DNA from: Buttiauxella sp049686335
GTDB lineage: Bacteria; Pseudomonadota; Gammaproteobacteria; Enterobacterales; Enterobacteriaceae
Assembly: GCF_049686335.1 (NCBI RefSeq)
Contig: NZ_JBAVHX010000033.1
Coordinates: 1 to 64,000 of the forward strand
DNA length: 64,000 bases
Direction: 5' to 3'
Numbering within the stretch: position 1 is the first letter of the stretch; the number at the start of each line of letters is the position of its first letter. Below the pieces are notes generated by a model. The model saw nothing but the letters and a program-made list of their open reading frames with translations, did not search any database and had not been told where the DNA came from. Shown one piece after another: positions 1 through 8,488 of the stretch. The translations under genes were made by a program, and so were the position numbers.

Positions 1-28
1 ATATTACGCTTTCCTCTTTCAGAGTCAA
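1..28 (-). promoter_or_regulatory. rRNA operon P2 promoter (partial)
   Basis: On the minus strand a TTGACT -35 box (28-23) and a TAATAT -10 box (6-1) are separated by 16 bp. This is the arrangement of the second promoter of enterobacterial rrn operons, and it lies about 65 bp downstream of a canonical rrn P1. The 16S gene itself must lie beyond the left edge of the window. Box positions are seen directly; assignment to an rrn operon is by resemblance and context. Confidence 0.85.
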
Positions 29-90
29 GCGTTTATTTTCGCTTTTCGTCTGACTGACGGGCCGGTTTGTAAGCCGTTGTGCCGTGTCAG

Positions 91-169
91 TGGAGGCGCA
101 GTATAGGGATTTTCTGGGAGCTGACAACCCCTAATTTCAAAATAATGACCAAGCGCTCACTTTTTGAAC
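91..169 (-). promoter_or_regulatory. rRNA operon P1 promoter with UP element and Fis site I
   Basis: Reading the minus strand, TTGTCA (127-122), a 16-bp spacer and TATACT (105-100) are followed by the GCGCC discriminator and a predicted start at A91. An AT-rich UP element occupies 150-128. A match to the Fis consensus (14 of 15 informative positions) spans 155-169, with its centre at 162, that is at -71, the position of Fis site I in E. coli rrnB. The GC-rich discriminator and short spacer are the features known to make rrn P1 sensitive to ppGpp and initiating NTP. Farther Fis sites, if present, would fall inside gmhB. Confidence 0.92.
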
Positions 170-176
170 ATTACGT

Positions 177-743
177 CTATTTTTGACGCGCTTTTATCGC
201 TTTTGGCAGTTCTGCGAGGCTAGTAATGACAAAATCTGCCGCCGCTTCGCTTTGTTCAGTGACAGGTTTACCGCTACGTACCAGTACTTTTGTCCCTACT
301 TGTGCCGCTCTCGCCGCCTGCATGTCTTCTAATTTGTCGCCAACCATATAAGAAGAAGCCATATCTATATGAAGAAACTCTTGAGCCGAGAGCAACATAC
401 CCGGTTGTGGTTTGCGGCAATCACAGGTTTGACGAAACTCTTCTACTATTGCTTCGGGGTGATGTGGGCAATAATAGATACCATCAAGGTCAACACCACG
501 GTCAGCTAAAGACCAGTCCATCCACTCAGTCAGATTTTCAAAATCAGCTTCAGTAAACATGCCGCGGGCGATACCTGATTGGTTGGTGACGAGAACTAAC
601 GCATAGCCCATTGCTTTTAACTCACGCATTGCGTCAATCACACCTTCAATGAACTCGAACTGGTCAACTTCATGAACATAACCATGATCAACATTAATGG
701 TGCCATCACGATCGAGAAAAATAGCGGGAACAGACTGTGCCAC
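177..743 (-). CDS. gmhB: D-glycero-beta-D-manno-heptose 1,7-bisphosphate 7-phosphatase
   Basis: GmhB removes the 7-phosphate of D,D-heptose 1,7-bisphosphate in the cytoplasm during ADP-heptose synthesis for the LPS inner core. It is a HAD-family protein of 188 aa (E. coli 191). The catalytic DRDGT motif is at residues 11-15, and a zinc-binding Cys/His cluster (CPHH ... CDC) lies around residues 92-109. I chose the GTG at 743 because AGGAG sits 8 nt upstream and the N-terminus then matches E. coli GmhB, which also begins with GTG; an upstream in-frame extension to 812 has no homology. The gene lies just upstream of rrn P1, as in E. coli. Confidence 0.96.
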   Translation of the reverse strand: MAQSVPAIFLDRDGTINVDHGYVHEVDQFEFIEGVIDAMRELKAMGYALVLVTNQSGIARGMFTEADFENLTEWMDWSLADRGVDLDGIYYCPHHPEAIVEEFRQTCDCRKPQPGMLLSAQEFLHIDMASSYMVGDKLEDMQAARAAQVGTKVLVRSGKPVTEQSEAAADFVITSLAELPKAIKARQK

Positions 744-823
744 TTGGAAACTCCTGATACTGGGGATTTGGTGTAGTATCGCATGAATTACTATTTGGGC
801 GAGAACAGACAATCATTCGTCGA

Positions 824-854
824 TTGATTTAGACGTCTGGATGCCTTAACATCC
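824..854 (+). promoter_or_regulatory. metNIQ promoter with tandem MetJ boxes
   Basis: TTGATT (824-829), a 17-bp spacer and TAACAT (847-852) form a sigma70-type promoter reading into metN. Three consecutive 8-bp met boxes overlap it: AGACGTCT (831-838, perfect consensus), GGATGCCT (839-846) and TAACATCC (847-854). MetJ with S-adenosylmethionine binds tandem boxes of this type cooperatively, so repression by methionine sufficiency is expected. The boxes are seen; repression is inferred from E. coli. Confidence 0.85.
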
Positions 855-931
855 ATATCGATGACGGTCATCGCCCGTTATCGGCAGCAGAATATGCCAC
901 GGCTTACACTCATACGATAATAAATAACCTA

Positions 932-1963
932 ATGATTAAACTTTCAAATATCACCAAAGTGTTCCAGCAAGGTAACCGCAGCATACAGGCGTTGAATGAC
1001 GTTAGCTTGCACGTACCTGCCGGGCAAATTTATGGCGTGATTGGCGCTTCAGGTGCAGGGAAAAGCACGCTGATCCGCTGCGTGAACCTGCTTGAGCGCC
1101 CAACACAAGGCTCGGTTCTGGTCGATAGCCAGGAATTGACGACATTATCTGAAGGTCAGCTGACTAAGGCACGCCGTCAGATTGGCATGATTTTCCAGCA
1201 CTTTAACCTGCTATCTTCCCGTACCGTTTTTGGCAACGTCGCATTACCGTTAGAACTGGACAACACACCACGGGAAGAAATTAAGCGCCGCGTTTCCGAA
1301 TTACTCGATTTGGTCGGGCTGAGCGAAAAACACGATGCTTACCCAGCCAACCTTTCCGGCGGGCAAAAGCAGCGCGTTGCGATTGCTCGTGCGCTGGCAA
1401 GCAATCCTAAGGTTTTGTTGTGCGATGAGGCCACCAGCGCCCTTGATCCGGCAACAACCCGTTCCATTCTGGAACTGTTGAAAGATATTAACCGTCGCCT
1501 GGGTCTGACTATTCTATTAATTACCCATGAAATGGATGTCGTTAAGCGCATCTGTGACTGCGTTGCGGTCATCAGCGATGGTGTATTAATAGAACAAGAT
1601 ACCGTAAGCGAAGTGTTCTCCCATCCTAAGACGCCACTTGCACAGCAGTTTATTCAATCTACTTTGCATCTGGATATTCCCGAAGACTACGCTCAACGCT
1701 TAAGCACGCAGAAAAGCGGGGAAACTGTTCCGTTGCTGCGTCTGGAATTTACCGGCCAATCGGTTGATGCGCCGTTACTTTCCGAAACCGCCCGCCGTTT
1801 TAACGTGAATAGCAATATTATCAGTGCACAGATGGATTACGCCGGTGGAGTTAAATTCGGGATCATGCTGTGCGAACTGCATGGAGAACATCAGGATATG
1901 GACGCTGCTATCGCTTACCTGCAGCAGCAACATGTAAAAGTAGAGGTGCTGGGTTATGTCTGA
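932..1963 (+). CDS. metN: Methionine ABC transporter ATP-binding protein
   Basis: MetN is the cytoplasmic ATPase of the MetNIQ importer for D- and L-methionine. The 343-aa protein has a Walker A motif (GASGAGKS, residues 38-45), the LSGGQ signature near 140, Walker B LLCDEAT near 160, the H-loop in LLITHE, and a C-terminal ACT-like domain (about 260-343) that in E. coli binds methionine and causes trans-inhibition. The length equals E. coli MetN. It is the first gene of metNIQ, behind the MetJ-box promoter, and its stop overlaps the metI start by 8 nt. No strong Shine-Dalgarno is visible. Confidence 0.98.
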   Translation: MIKLSNITKVFQQGNRSIQALNDVSLHVPAGQIYGVIGASGAGKSTLIRCVNLLERPTQGSVLVDSQELTTLSEGQLTKARRQIGMIFQHFNLLSSRTVFGNVALPLELDNTPREEIKRRVSELLDLVGLSEKHDAYPANLSGGQKQRVAIARALASNPKVLLCDEATSALDPATTRSILELLKDINRRLGLTILLITHEMDVVKRICDCVAVISDGVLIEQDTVSEVFSHPKTPLAQQFIQSTLHLDIPEDYAQRLSTQKSGETVPLLRLEFTGQSVDAPLLSETARRFNVNSNIISAQMDYAGGVKFGIMLCELHGEHQDMDAAIAYLQQQHVKVEVLGYV

Positions 1964-2609
1964 GCCAATGATGTGGTTACTCCTTAAAGGAGTGTATGAA
2001 ACGCTGGCGATGACTTTTGTGTCAGGCTTCTTTGGCTTCGTTCTCGGCTTGCCTGTTGGCGTTCTCCTTTATATTACGCGTCCGGGGCAAATCAGCGCGA
2101 ACGGTAAGCTTTATAATAGCCTGTCAGCATTAGTGAATATCTTCCGCTCAATTCCATTCATTATATTACTGGTGTGGATGATTCCATTTACGCGCGCGAT
2201 TGTCGGTACGTCAATTGGTTTGCAAGCGGCAATCGTTCCTTTAACCGTGGGTGCCGCACCGTTTATCGCACGTATGGTGGAAAATGCTCTGCTGGAAATT
2301 CCATCAGGTCTGATTGAAGCATCACGCGCAATGGGCGCGACTCCAATGCAAATCATCCGCAAAGTTCTGCTGCCAGAAGCACTACCAGGTCTGGTGAATG
2401 CTGCCACGATTACGCTGATTACACTCGTCGGTTATTCCGCGATGGGTGGTGCTGTTGGTGCTGGCGGCTTAGGCCAGATTGGCTATCAGTATGGTTATAT
2501 CGGATATAACGCTACCGTGATGAATACGGTATTAGTGTTATTGGTAGTATTAGTGTATTTAATTCAATTCTCTGGCGATCGTATCGTCCGGGCAGTGACT
2601 CACAAATAA
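1956..2609 (+). CDS. metI: Methionine ABC transporter permease
   Basis: MetI is the inner-membrane permease that pairs with MetN to import methionine delivered by MetQ. The 217-aa protein has about five hydrophobic membrane segments. The conserved EAA loop (EASRAMGATPMQIIRKVLLP, around residues 118-137), which contacts the ATPase, is intact. It matches E. coli MetI along its whole length. The start lies inside the end of metN (8-nt overlap), implying translational coupling and matched stoichiometry. Confidence 0.98.
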   Translation: MSEPMMWLLLKGVYETLAMTFVSGFFGFVLGLPVGVLLYITRPGQISANGKLYNSLSALVNIFRSIPFIILLVWMIPFTRAIVGTSIGLQAAIVPLTVGAAPFIARMVENALLEIPSGLIEASRAMGATPMQIIRKVLLPEALPGLVNAATITLITLVGYSAMGGAVGAGGLGQIGYQYGYIGYNATVMNTVLVLLVVLVYLIQFSGDRIVRAVTHK

Positions 2610-2654
2610 TACGTTCAACACAACATCGTTTTTTACACATAGTAAGGAAGGGAT

Positions 2655-3470
2655 ATGTCTTTTAAATTTAAAACCTTTGCGGCAGTTGGTGCTCTGATTG
2701 GTTCTCTGGCACTCGTGGGTTGTGGCCAGGACGAGAAAGATCCAAACCATATTAAAGTTGGCGTCATTGTTGGTGCTGAGCAGCAGGTTGCTGAAGTTGC
2801 GCAGAAAGTTGCTAAAGAGAAATACGGCCTGGATGTTGAGCTGGTGACCTTTAACGATTACGTTCTGCCTAACGAAGCGCTAAGCAAAGGCGACATCGAT
2901 GCTAACGCCTTCCAGCATAAACCATACCTGGACCAGCAGATCAAAGACCGTGGCTACAAACTGGTTGGTGTAGGCAATACTTTCGTTTACCCAATTGCGG
3001 GTTACTCCAAAAAAATCAAATCTGTGGATGAACTGCAAGCTGGCGCGCAGATCGCTCTGCCAAACGACCCAACTAACCTTGGCCGTTCACTGCTGTTGCT
3101 GCAAAAACAAGGTCTGATCAAACTGAAAGATGGCGTTGGTCTGCTGCCAACCGTTCTGGATGTGACTGAGAACCCTAAAAATCTGAAACTGGTTGAACTG
3201 GAAGCACCACAGTTGCCACGTTCCCTGGACGATGCTCAGATTGCTCTGGCGATTATTAACACCACCTACGCAAGCCAGATTGGCCTGACTCCTGCGAAAG
3301 ACGGTATCTTCGTTGAAGATAAAGACTCCCCTTACGTGAATCTGATCGTTTCTCGCGAAGATAACAAAGACGCAGAAAACGTGAAAAAATTCGTTCAGGC
3401 ATACCAGTCTGACGAAGTTTACGAAGCAGCAAACAAAGTCTTCAACGGTGGCGCAGTAAAAGGCTGGTAA
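2655..3470 (+). CDS. metQ: Methionine-binding lipoprotein
   Basis: MetQ is the periplasmic substrate-binding component of the methionine importer. The 271-aa precursor has a hydrophobic signal ending in a lipobox (LVGC, lipidated Cys23), so it should be membrane-anchored on the periplasmic side. The NLPA-family binding fold follows. It comes 45 nt after metI with AAGGAAGG upstream of the ATG and is followed by a hairpin terminator, so it closes the metNIQ operon. Confidence 0.98.
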   Translation: MSFKFKTFAAVGALIGSLALVGCGQDEKDPNHIKVGVIVGAEQQVAEVAQKVAKEKYGLDVELVTFNDYVLPNEALSKGDIDANAFQHKPYLDQQIKDRGYKLVGVGNTFVYPIAGYSKKIKSVDELQAGAQIALPNDPTNLGRSLLLLQKQGLIKLKDGVGLLPTVLDVTENPKNLKLVELEAPQLPRSLDDAQIALAIINTTYASQIGLTPAKDGIFVEDKDSPYVNLIVSREDNKDAENVKKFVQAYQSDEVYEAANKVFNGGAVKGW

Positions 3471-3503
3471 CTCTCCATTCTTTTATTTTTGCGTAAATAA
3501 TCT

Positions 3504-3530
3504 AAGACGGGCGAATGCCCGTCTTGTTAT
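3504..3530 (+). terminator. Rho-independent terminator of metNIQ
   Basis: A perfect 9-bp stem AAGACGGGC / GCCCGTCTT with a GAAT loop is followed by TTGTTATTT. It sits 33 nt after the metQ stop. Confidence 0.85.
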
Positions 3531-3584
3531 TTGTGCAATAGCTTGATTCAATAATCGCGTTTGATCATTCATTGAGGAAAAATT

Positions 3585-3989
3585 ATGCGTGCTTTACCGA
3601 TCTGTTTATTAGCAGTCATGCTGAGCGGCTGTACGATGCTAAGCAGATCCCCTGTTGAGCCCATCCAAAGCACCGCAACACCACCGAAACAGGAGCCTGC
3701 TAAACCAAAAGCGGTGCGCCCTGCCCCAGTAAAAATTTATACCAATGCGGAAGAGTTAGTGGGTAAACCTTTCCGCGATCTCGGTGAAGTCAGCGGTGAA
3801 TCGTGCCAGGTGAGCAATCAGGATTCTCCACCTAATATCCCAACGGCCCGTAAACGCCTGCAAGTTAACGCGTCAAAAATGAAAGCCAACGCGGTGTTAT
3901 TGCATAGCTGTGATGTTACCAGCGGCACACCAGGTTGCTACCGTCAGGCCGTTTGTGTCGGTTCGGCATTGAATGTTTCTGCAAAATGA
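3585..3989 (+). CDS. rcsF: Rcs stress-response outer-membrane lipoprotein
   Basis: RcsF senses envelope damage at the outer membrane and relieves IgaA inhibition of the Rcs phosphorelay. The 134-aa length equals E. coli RcsF. It has a lipobox LSGC with Cys16, a Pro/Lys-rich linker (about 30-50), and a C-terminal domain with four cysteines (74, 109, 118, 124) that form the two nonconsecutive disulfides known from the E. coli structure. In E. coli RcsF is threaded through BamA, whose gene is also in this window. GAGG lies 9 nt upstream of the ATG. Its stop overlaps the trmO start (ATGA). Confidence 0.97.
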   Translation: MRALPICLLAVMLSGCTMLSRSPVEPIQSTATPPKQEPAKPKAVRPAPVKIYTNAEELVGKPFRDLGEVSGESCQVSNQDSPPNIPTARKRLQVNASKMKANAVLLHSCDVTSGTPGCYRQAVCVGSALNVSAK

Positions 3990-4693
3990 CAGCGTTTAGT
4001 TTCGAGCAAATCGGCGTAATTCACTCCCCTTATAAAGAGAAGTTTGCCGTTCCCCGCCAACCAGGTTTAGTGGCTGATGGCGGTGGCGAGTTGCATTTTC
4101 TGCCGCCGTATAACGTGGCCGATGCGGTTCGTGGTCTCGAAGGTTTTAGTCATTTATGGCTGCTATTTGTTTTCCATCAGACGATGGAAGGCGGCTGGCG
4201 GCCCACAGTACGTCCGCCTCGTCTGGGTGGTAATGCGCGGATGGGGGTTTTCGCGACACGTTCGACCTTCCGACCGAATCCCATCGGTATGTCGTTGGTG
4301 GAGCTGAAAGGTATTCGCTGCCAAAAAGATCAGGTCATTTTGCAGCTTGGCAGCCTGGATTTGGTCGACGGTACACCCATCGTAGATATCAAACCCTACC
4401 TGCCGTTTGCCGAAGCCGTACCCCAGGCTCGTGCGGGTTATGCGCAAAGCGCCCCCGCCGCCGATATGCCCGTGTACTTTACTGATGAAATTCAGCAACA
4501 ACTTTTGCAGCTTGATAAACGCTATCCCCACATTGAACGTTTTATCAGTCAAGTACTGGCTCAGGACCCGCGTCCTGCGTATCGTAAAAGTGAGGATGTT
4601 GGTAAAACCTATGCTGTTTTATTGTTGGATTTTAACGTTCGCTGGCGTGTAACCGAACAGGGTTCAGAAGTGTTTGCTCTCGAAGCTCGTTAA
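3986..4693 (+). CDS. trmO: tRNA (adenine(37)-N6)-methyltransferase
   Basis: TrmO (YaeB/TsaA) uses S-adenosylmethionine to methylate N6 of t6A37 in threonine tRNAs. At 235 aa it equals the E. coli length. The N-terminal beta-barrel UPF0066 domain carries motifs such as GVFATRS and RPNPIGMS. The ATG at 3986 overlaps the rcsF stop by ATGA, giving the family N-terminus MTAFSFEQIG; the longer in-frame opening from 3935 lies inside rcsF and is not supported. Confidence 0.96.
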   Translation: MTAFSFEQIGVIHSPYKEKFAVPRQPGLVADGGGELHFLPPYNVADAVRGLEGFSHLWLLFVFHQTMEGGWRPTVRPPRLGGNARMGVFATRSTFRPNPIGMSLVELKGIRCQKDQVILQLGSLDLVDGTPIVDIKPYLPFAEAVPQARAGYAQSAPAADMPVYFTDEIQQQLLQLDKRYPHIERFISQVLAQDPRPAYRKSEDVGKTYAVLLLDFNVRWRVTEQGSEVFALEAR

Positions 4694-4710
4694 TTTATCA
4701 CCCTTCTCTT

Positions 4711-4739
4711 TTGACATCCCTGCCACACTGGTAAACTAA
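4711..4739 (+). promoter_or_regulatory. Probable proS promoter
   Basis: A perfect -35 hexamer TTGACA (4711-4716) is followed after 15 bp by TAAACT (4732-4737), or after 17 bp by AACTAA. It lies about 70 nt upstream of proS. The exact -10 is uncertain. Confidence 0.5.
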
Positions 4740-4806
4740 AACACTTATTTTGCATCAGGCTACTTAGGTAGCCAGTTATCTGCCGTTCAAATGGAACCGT
4801 AACAAC

Positions 4807-6525
4807 ATGCGTACTAGCCAATATCTGCTCTCCACATTAAAGGAGACCCCAGCCGACGCCGAAGTCATCAGTCATCAACTGATGCTGCGTGCCGGGATGA
4901 TCCGCAAACTCGCTTCCGGTTTATATATCTGGTTGCCGACTGGTTTGCGTGTTCTGAAAAAAGTCGAAAACATCGTGCGTGAAGAGATGAATAACGCCGG
5001 TGCTATCGAGGTGTGTATGCCTGTGGTTCAGCCTGCTGACTTATGGCAAGAAAGTGGCCGTTGGGAACAGTACGGCCCTGAGTTACTGCGTTTTGTTGAT
5101 CGCGGCGATCGCCCATTTGTATTGGGTCCAACTCATGAAGAAGTGATCACTGACCTGATTCGTAACGAGCTGAGCTCTTACAAACAACTACCACTGAACT
5201 TTTTCCAGATCCAGACTAAGTTCCGTGACGAAGTGCGCCCACGTTTCGGCGTGATGCGTTCCCGTGAATTCCTGATGAAAGATGCTTACTCTTTCCATTC
5301 TTCTCAGGAATCCTTGCAGGAAACTTACGATGCGATGTATCAGGCCTACAGCAATATCTTCAGCCGTATGGGCCTCGATTTCCGTGCAGTAGAAGCTGAT
5401 ACCGGCTCCATCGGCGGCAGCGCATCTCATGAATTCCAGGTGCTGGCGCAAAGCGGCGAAGATGATGTCATCTTCTCAACCGAATCTGATTACGCCGCTA
5501 ACATCGAATTTGCTGAAGCCGTTGCTCCAGCAGGTGGTCGTGCAGCACCGACTGTTGAAATGACGCAGATAGATACGCCGAATGCAAAAACCATCGCTGA
5601 GCTGGTTGAGCAGTTCAACCTGCCAGTTGAGAAAACCGTTAAGACACTGATGGTTAAAGCGACCGAAGGTAGCGCTTATCCACTGGTCGCTCTGCTGGTT
5701 CGTGGCGATCACGAGCTAAATGAAGTTAAAGCAGAAAAACTGCCGCAAGTTGCCAGCCCACTGACTTTTGCTACTGAAGAAGAAATTCGTGCAGTAGCTA
5801 AAGCAGGTCCAGGTTCACTTGGCCCAATTAACTTACCTATCCCTGTGGTGATTGATCGTACTGTTGCAGCGATGAGCGATTTCGCAGCCGGTGCCAATAT
5901 CGATGGTAAACACTTCGTGGGAATTAACTGGGAACGTGATGTTGCGCTGCCAGAAGTTGCCGATATTCGTAACGTCGTTGAAGGCGATCCAAGCCCAGAT
6001 GGCAAAGGCACTTTGCTGATTAAACGCGGCATCGAAGTGGGTCATATCTTCCAGCTCGGCACTAAATACTCTGAAGCCATGAAAGCCTCTGTTCAGGGTG
6101 AAGATGGCCGTAATCAGACTCTGACTATGGGTTGCTACGGTATCGGTGTGACTCGCGTGGTAGCAGCAGCTATCGAACAGAACTATGACGACCGCGGCAT
6201 TCTGTGGCCAGATGCGATTGCACCGTTCCAGGTAGCTATTCTCCCAATGAACATGCATAAATCTTTCCGCGTGAAAGAACTGGCTGAAGAGTTGTACTCA
6301 ACGCTGCGTGCCAAAGGCATTGACGTACTGATGGATGACCGCAAAGAGCGTCCAGGCGTGATGTTTGCTGATATGGAACTGATTGGTATTCCACACACTG
6401 TCGTTATCGGCGATCGTAACCTTGATAGCGAAGAAGTCGAATACAAGAACCGTCGTGAAGGCGAGAAGCAGATGATTAAAACCAGCGAAATCATTGATTT
6501 CCTGCTGGCGCAGATTAAACGCTAA
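4807..6525 (+). CDS. proS: Prolyl-tRNA synthetase
   Basis: ProS charges tRNA-Pro with proline and edits mischarged Ala-tRNA-Pro. This is the bacterial-type 572-aa enzyme (same length as E. coli) with a class II catalytic core (GPTHEEVIT; TKFRDEVRPRFGVMRSREF region), the INS editing domain inserted at about residues 224-407, and a C-terminal anticodon-binding domain (about 470-572). It is followed by a strong terminator shared with the convergent nlpE. Confidence 0.99.
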   Translation: MRTSQYLLSTLKETPADAEVISHQLMLRAGMIRKLASGLYIWLPTGLRVLKKVENIVREEMNNAGAIEVCMPVVQPADLWQESGRWEQYGPELLRFVDRGDRPFVLGPTHEEVITDLIRNELSSYKQLPLNFFQIQTKFRDEVRPRFGVMRSREFLMKDAYSFHSSQESLQETYDAMYQAYSNIFSRMGLDFRAVEADTGSIGGSASHEFQVLAQSGEDDVIFSTESDYAANIEFAEAVAPAGGRAAPTVEMTQIDTPNAKTIAELVEQFNLPVEKTVKTLMVKATEGSAYPLVALLVRGDHELNEVKAEKLPQVASPLTFATEEEIRAVAKAGPGSLGPINLPIPVVIDRTVAAMSDFAAGANIDGKHFVGINWERDVALPEVADIRNVVEGDPSPDGKGTLLIKRGIEVGHIFQLGTKYSEAMKASVQGEDGRNQTLTMGCYGIGVTRVVAAAIEQNYDDRGILWPDAIAPFQVAILPMNMHKSFRVKELAEELYSTLRAKGIDVLMDDRKERPGVMFADMELIGIPHTVVIGDRNLDSEEVEYKNRREGEKQMIKTSEIIDFLLAQIKR

Positions 6526-6543
6526 CAACAATTGTGTTCAGTA

Positions 6544-6578
6544 AAAAGCCCCGCTAATTTCTCAGCGGGGCTTTTTTT
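6544..6578. terminator. Bidirectional terminator between proS and nlpE
   Basis: The 9-bp stem AGCCCCGCT / AGCGGGGCT with an 8-nt loop is flanked by an A-run on the left and seven Ts on the right, so it can act for both convergent genes. No gene occupies this interval; E. coli K-12 carries yaeF here. Confidence 0.92.
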
Positions 6579-6588
6579 ATTCATTTGA

Positions 6589-7287
6589 TTAGTCGTAGCA
6601 TGTTTTCTTCGGCTCGAACTTAGCGGCCCGGTCTGCAACCACTGTTTTTCTCAACTCTCCGCTATCGGGAGAGGCCTGCAAGGCAAAGTGAGCTTCAACC
6701 ACCAGCAGTACGGGCTGGAAATCTTCGCCTCGCGCTGCCGCATATCCACGCTCAAGTTCTGCATTGCTGGCAACGGCAAAGGTTTTCCCTGTCGCGCAAT
6801 CCTGGAAAATCGCCGCATCAGCCATGTATTTGTACATGCCTTTCATGGTCATTGGCGTCGCAGGTAACGCTTCTTTGATCGGCTGCAGAGTGTAATTGAA
6901 CTGTGACTCTATGGGATTACCTGTCCGGTCCAACATTTCCAGGTTACTACCTTTCGGGTGGAAATAGAGCTTTTCGCCGTCTGACTCAGTTAAAACTAAC
7001 TTATCCGCCGTACGAGCCCAGCGACCATAAGACGCAAAAACTGCCGGCTCTTTCGCGCCCTGATAACGTTGGTTCATCACCCAGGTGCCATCTTTTTCCA
7101 AAAACAGCGAGGTTTCAATTCCGGAACAATCTGCGCACGGTATAACGCCACGATAGCTTTGTTCCATGGGTTGCAGTTGGGCAACTTGCGGCGATTGCAA
7201 TGTGTGAACATCGGCCCGGTTATTACAGCCAAAAAGTGCGAACAAACTGCACGCGGCAACAGCTGATAATAGAATCTTTTTCACCAT
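6589..7287 (-). CDS. nlpE: Outer-membrane lipoprotein, Cpx activator (copper homeostasis)
   Basis: NlpE (CutF) is an outer-membrane lipoprotein that signals surface adhesion and lipoprotein trafficking or redox faults to CpxA. The 232-aa protein (E. coli 236) has a signal peptide with lipobox LFGC (Cys21), an N-terminal domain with the CADC (CXXC) motif, and a C-terminal domain retaining two further cysteines (DCATG and the one four residues from the end). The ATG at 7287 has GGAAG just upstream and restores the E. coli N-terminus; the 13-residue upstream extension lacks homology. It follows arfB by 35 nt. Confidence 0.95.
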   Translation of the reverse strand: MVKKILLSAVAACSLFALFGCNNRADVHTLQSPQVAQLQPMEQSYRGVIPCADCSGIETSLFLEKDGTWVMNQRYQGAKEPAVFASYGRWARTADKLVLTESDGEKLYFHPKGSNLEMLDRTGNPIESQFNYTLQPIKEALPATPMTMKGMYKYMADAAIFQDCATGKTFAVASNAELERGYAAARGEDFQPVLLVVEAHFALQASPDSGELRKTVVADRAAKFEPKKTCYD

Positions 7288-7322
7288 CTCTTCCTTCTGC
7301 TGGTCAATTTCTTTGCCGTTCG

Positions 7323-7742
7323 TCATTCAGGACGACGGACTTTACCTCGTAGCGACTTGGTCGTAGATTTTTGTGATTTCGATGCCAGACGGCGCTCTTT
7401 TGAGGCGCGCGTTGGCCGAGTCGCCCGACGGTTTTTCTGCTCAACGGTTAATTCCTGAATCAATGAAATGAGCCTCGCCACCGCCGCTTCACGATTCATC
7501 TCCTGACTACGATATTCCTGCGCCTTTATCACTACTACACCATCCGGTGTAATCAGGTGATGGCTAGCCGCTAACAAGCGTTCTTTATAGTACTCTGGCA
7601 GGCTGGAGGCACGAATGTCAAAACGCAAATGAATAGCTGTTGAGGTTTTATTCACATGTTGGCCACCCGCGCCTTGTGCGCGAATAGCCGTGATTGTGAC
7701 TTCATTGTCCGGTATTGCTACCGTCCGGGAGACTTCAATCAT
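7323..7742 (-). CDS. arfB: Alternative ribosome-rescue factor B (peptidyl-tRNA hydrolase)
   Basis: ArfB (YaeJ) frees ribosomes stalled on truncated mRNA by hydrolysing peptidyl-tRNA. The 139-aa protein has the release-factor GGQ motif at residues 26-28 and the basic, Arg/Lys-rich C-terminal tail (about 100-139) that enters the empty mRNA channel. The ATG at 7742 overlaps the yaeQ stop in TGATG, indicating coupled translation. A TTG one codon upstream is a less likely start. Confidence 0.96.
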   Translation of the reverse strand: MIEVSRTVAIPDNEVTITAIRAQGAGGQHVNKTSTAIHLRFDIRASSLPEYYKERLLAASHHLITPDGVVVIKAQEYRSQEMNREAAVARLISLIQELTVEQKNRRATRPTRASKERRLASKSQKSTTKSLRGKVRRPE

Positions 7743-8284
7743 CAATGACGCTGCCAGGCCGTGAAGTGAATTTCGAGATTATTCTCAGCATCAGACAGCC
7801 AGATCGCGCCATCCTGGATGGTGGCCTGGAGGTTCATTGAGCGAGTGCCGAACTCACATAACTTCGCCAACTGCTCATCATCCAGATACCAGATAGACAG
7901 GTTCGGATATTGCTTAAGTTTGTTTTGATGCTGCTGCCACCAGATTTCAGCTGCACGACTGTTATAAGTAAACAAAGCCACTTCGGCAGACTGGCTGCAT
8001 GCTTTTTTCAGGCGTTTTTCTTCAGGCAGGCCAAGTTCAATCCACAGATCGATACCCATATGATCGTTGCGCTGCCAGATTTCCGGCTCGTCTTCCGCAC
8101 TTAAACCACGCGTAAATTGCAGACGCTCGTTGGCATATTTAATCCACGCCAGCAAACGCAACATCATGCGTTCTTGAGTTTCCGAGGGATGGCGCGCAAG
8201 CGTCAGGTTGCTATCCAGGAACTGATTTCGATCGAGATCGGCAACATTCACCATCGCTTTATAGATTGTCGCTTTTAACGCCAT
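7742..8284 (-). CDS. yaeQ: YaeQ family protein
   Basis: The 180-aa protein is a clear YaeQ orthologue (E. coli about 181 aa), a family with a PD-(D/E)XK nuclease-like fold but no settled function; early genetic work tied YaeQ to RfaH suppression. The start MALKATIYKA at 8284 has GGAG 8 nt upstream; the longer in-frame opening from 8299 lacks homology. It is first in the yaeQ-arfB-nlpE order and diverges from yaeP. Confidence 0.93.
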   Translation of the reverse strand: MALKATIYKAMVNVADLDRNQFLDSNLTLARHPSETQERMMLRLLAWIKYANERLQFTRGLSAEDEPEIWQRNDHMGIDLWIELGLPEEKRLKKACSQSAEVALFTYNSRAAEIWWQQHQNKLKQYPNLSIWYLDDEQLAKLCEFGTRSMNLQATIQDGAIWLSDAENNLEIHFTAWQRH

Positions 8285-8373
8285 CACACTTCTCCACACT
8301 AATTAGGCAGTCATTGTAACGAAAACCTCGCTAAAACGCTGTTATGTATTCACTGATGTAGAGAGTTACGCTG

Positions 8374-8403
8374 CTGATATCGGTTTCATCACTGTGGTAT
8401 AGT
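8374..8403 (+). promoter_or_regulatory. Candidate yaeP-rof promoter
   Basis: TATAGT (8398-8403) with CTGATA (8374-8379) 18 bp upstream lies in the yaeQ/yaeP divergent gap, about 85 nt before yaeP. The -10 is good and the -35 weak. Confidence 0.4.
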
Positions 8404-8488
8404 CACCTTGCTAAACAGAGGTTATCTTCGTAGGCTTAACTTGCATTCCACGATTAAGTCTGAGGTCGGGACTCTGAAAGGAGGGCGT

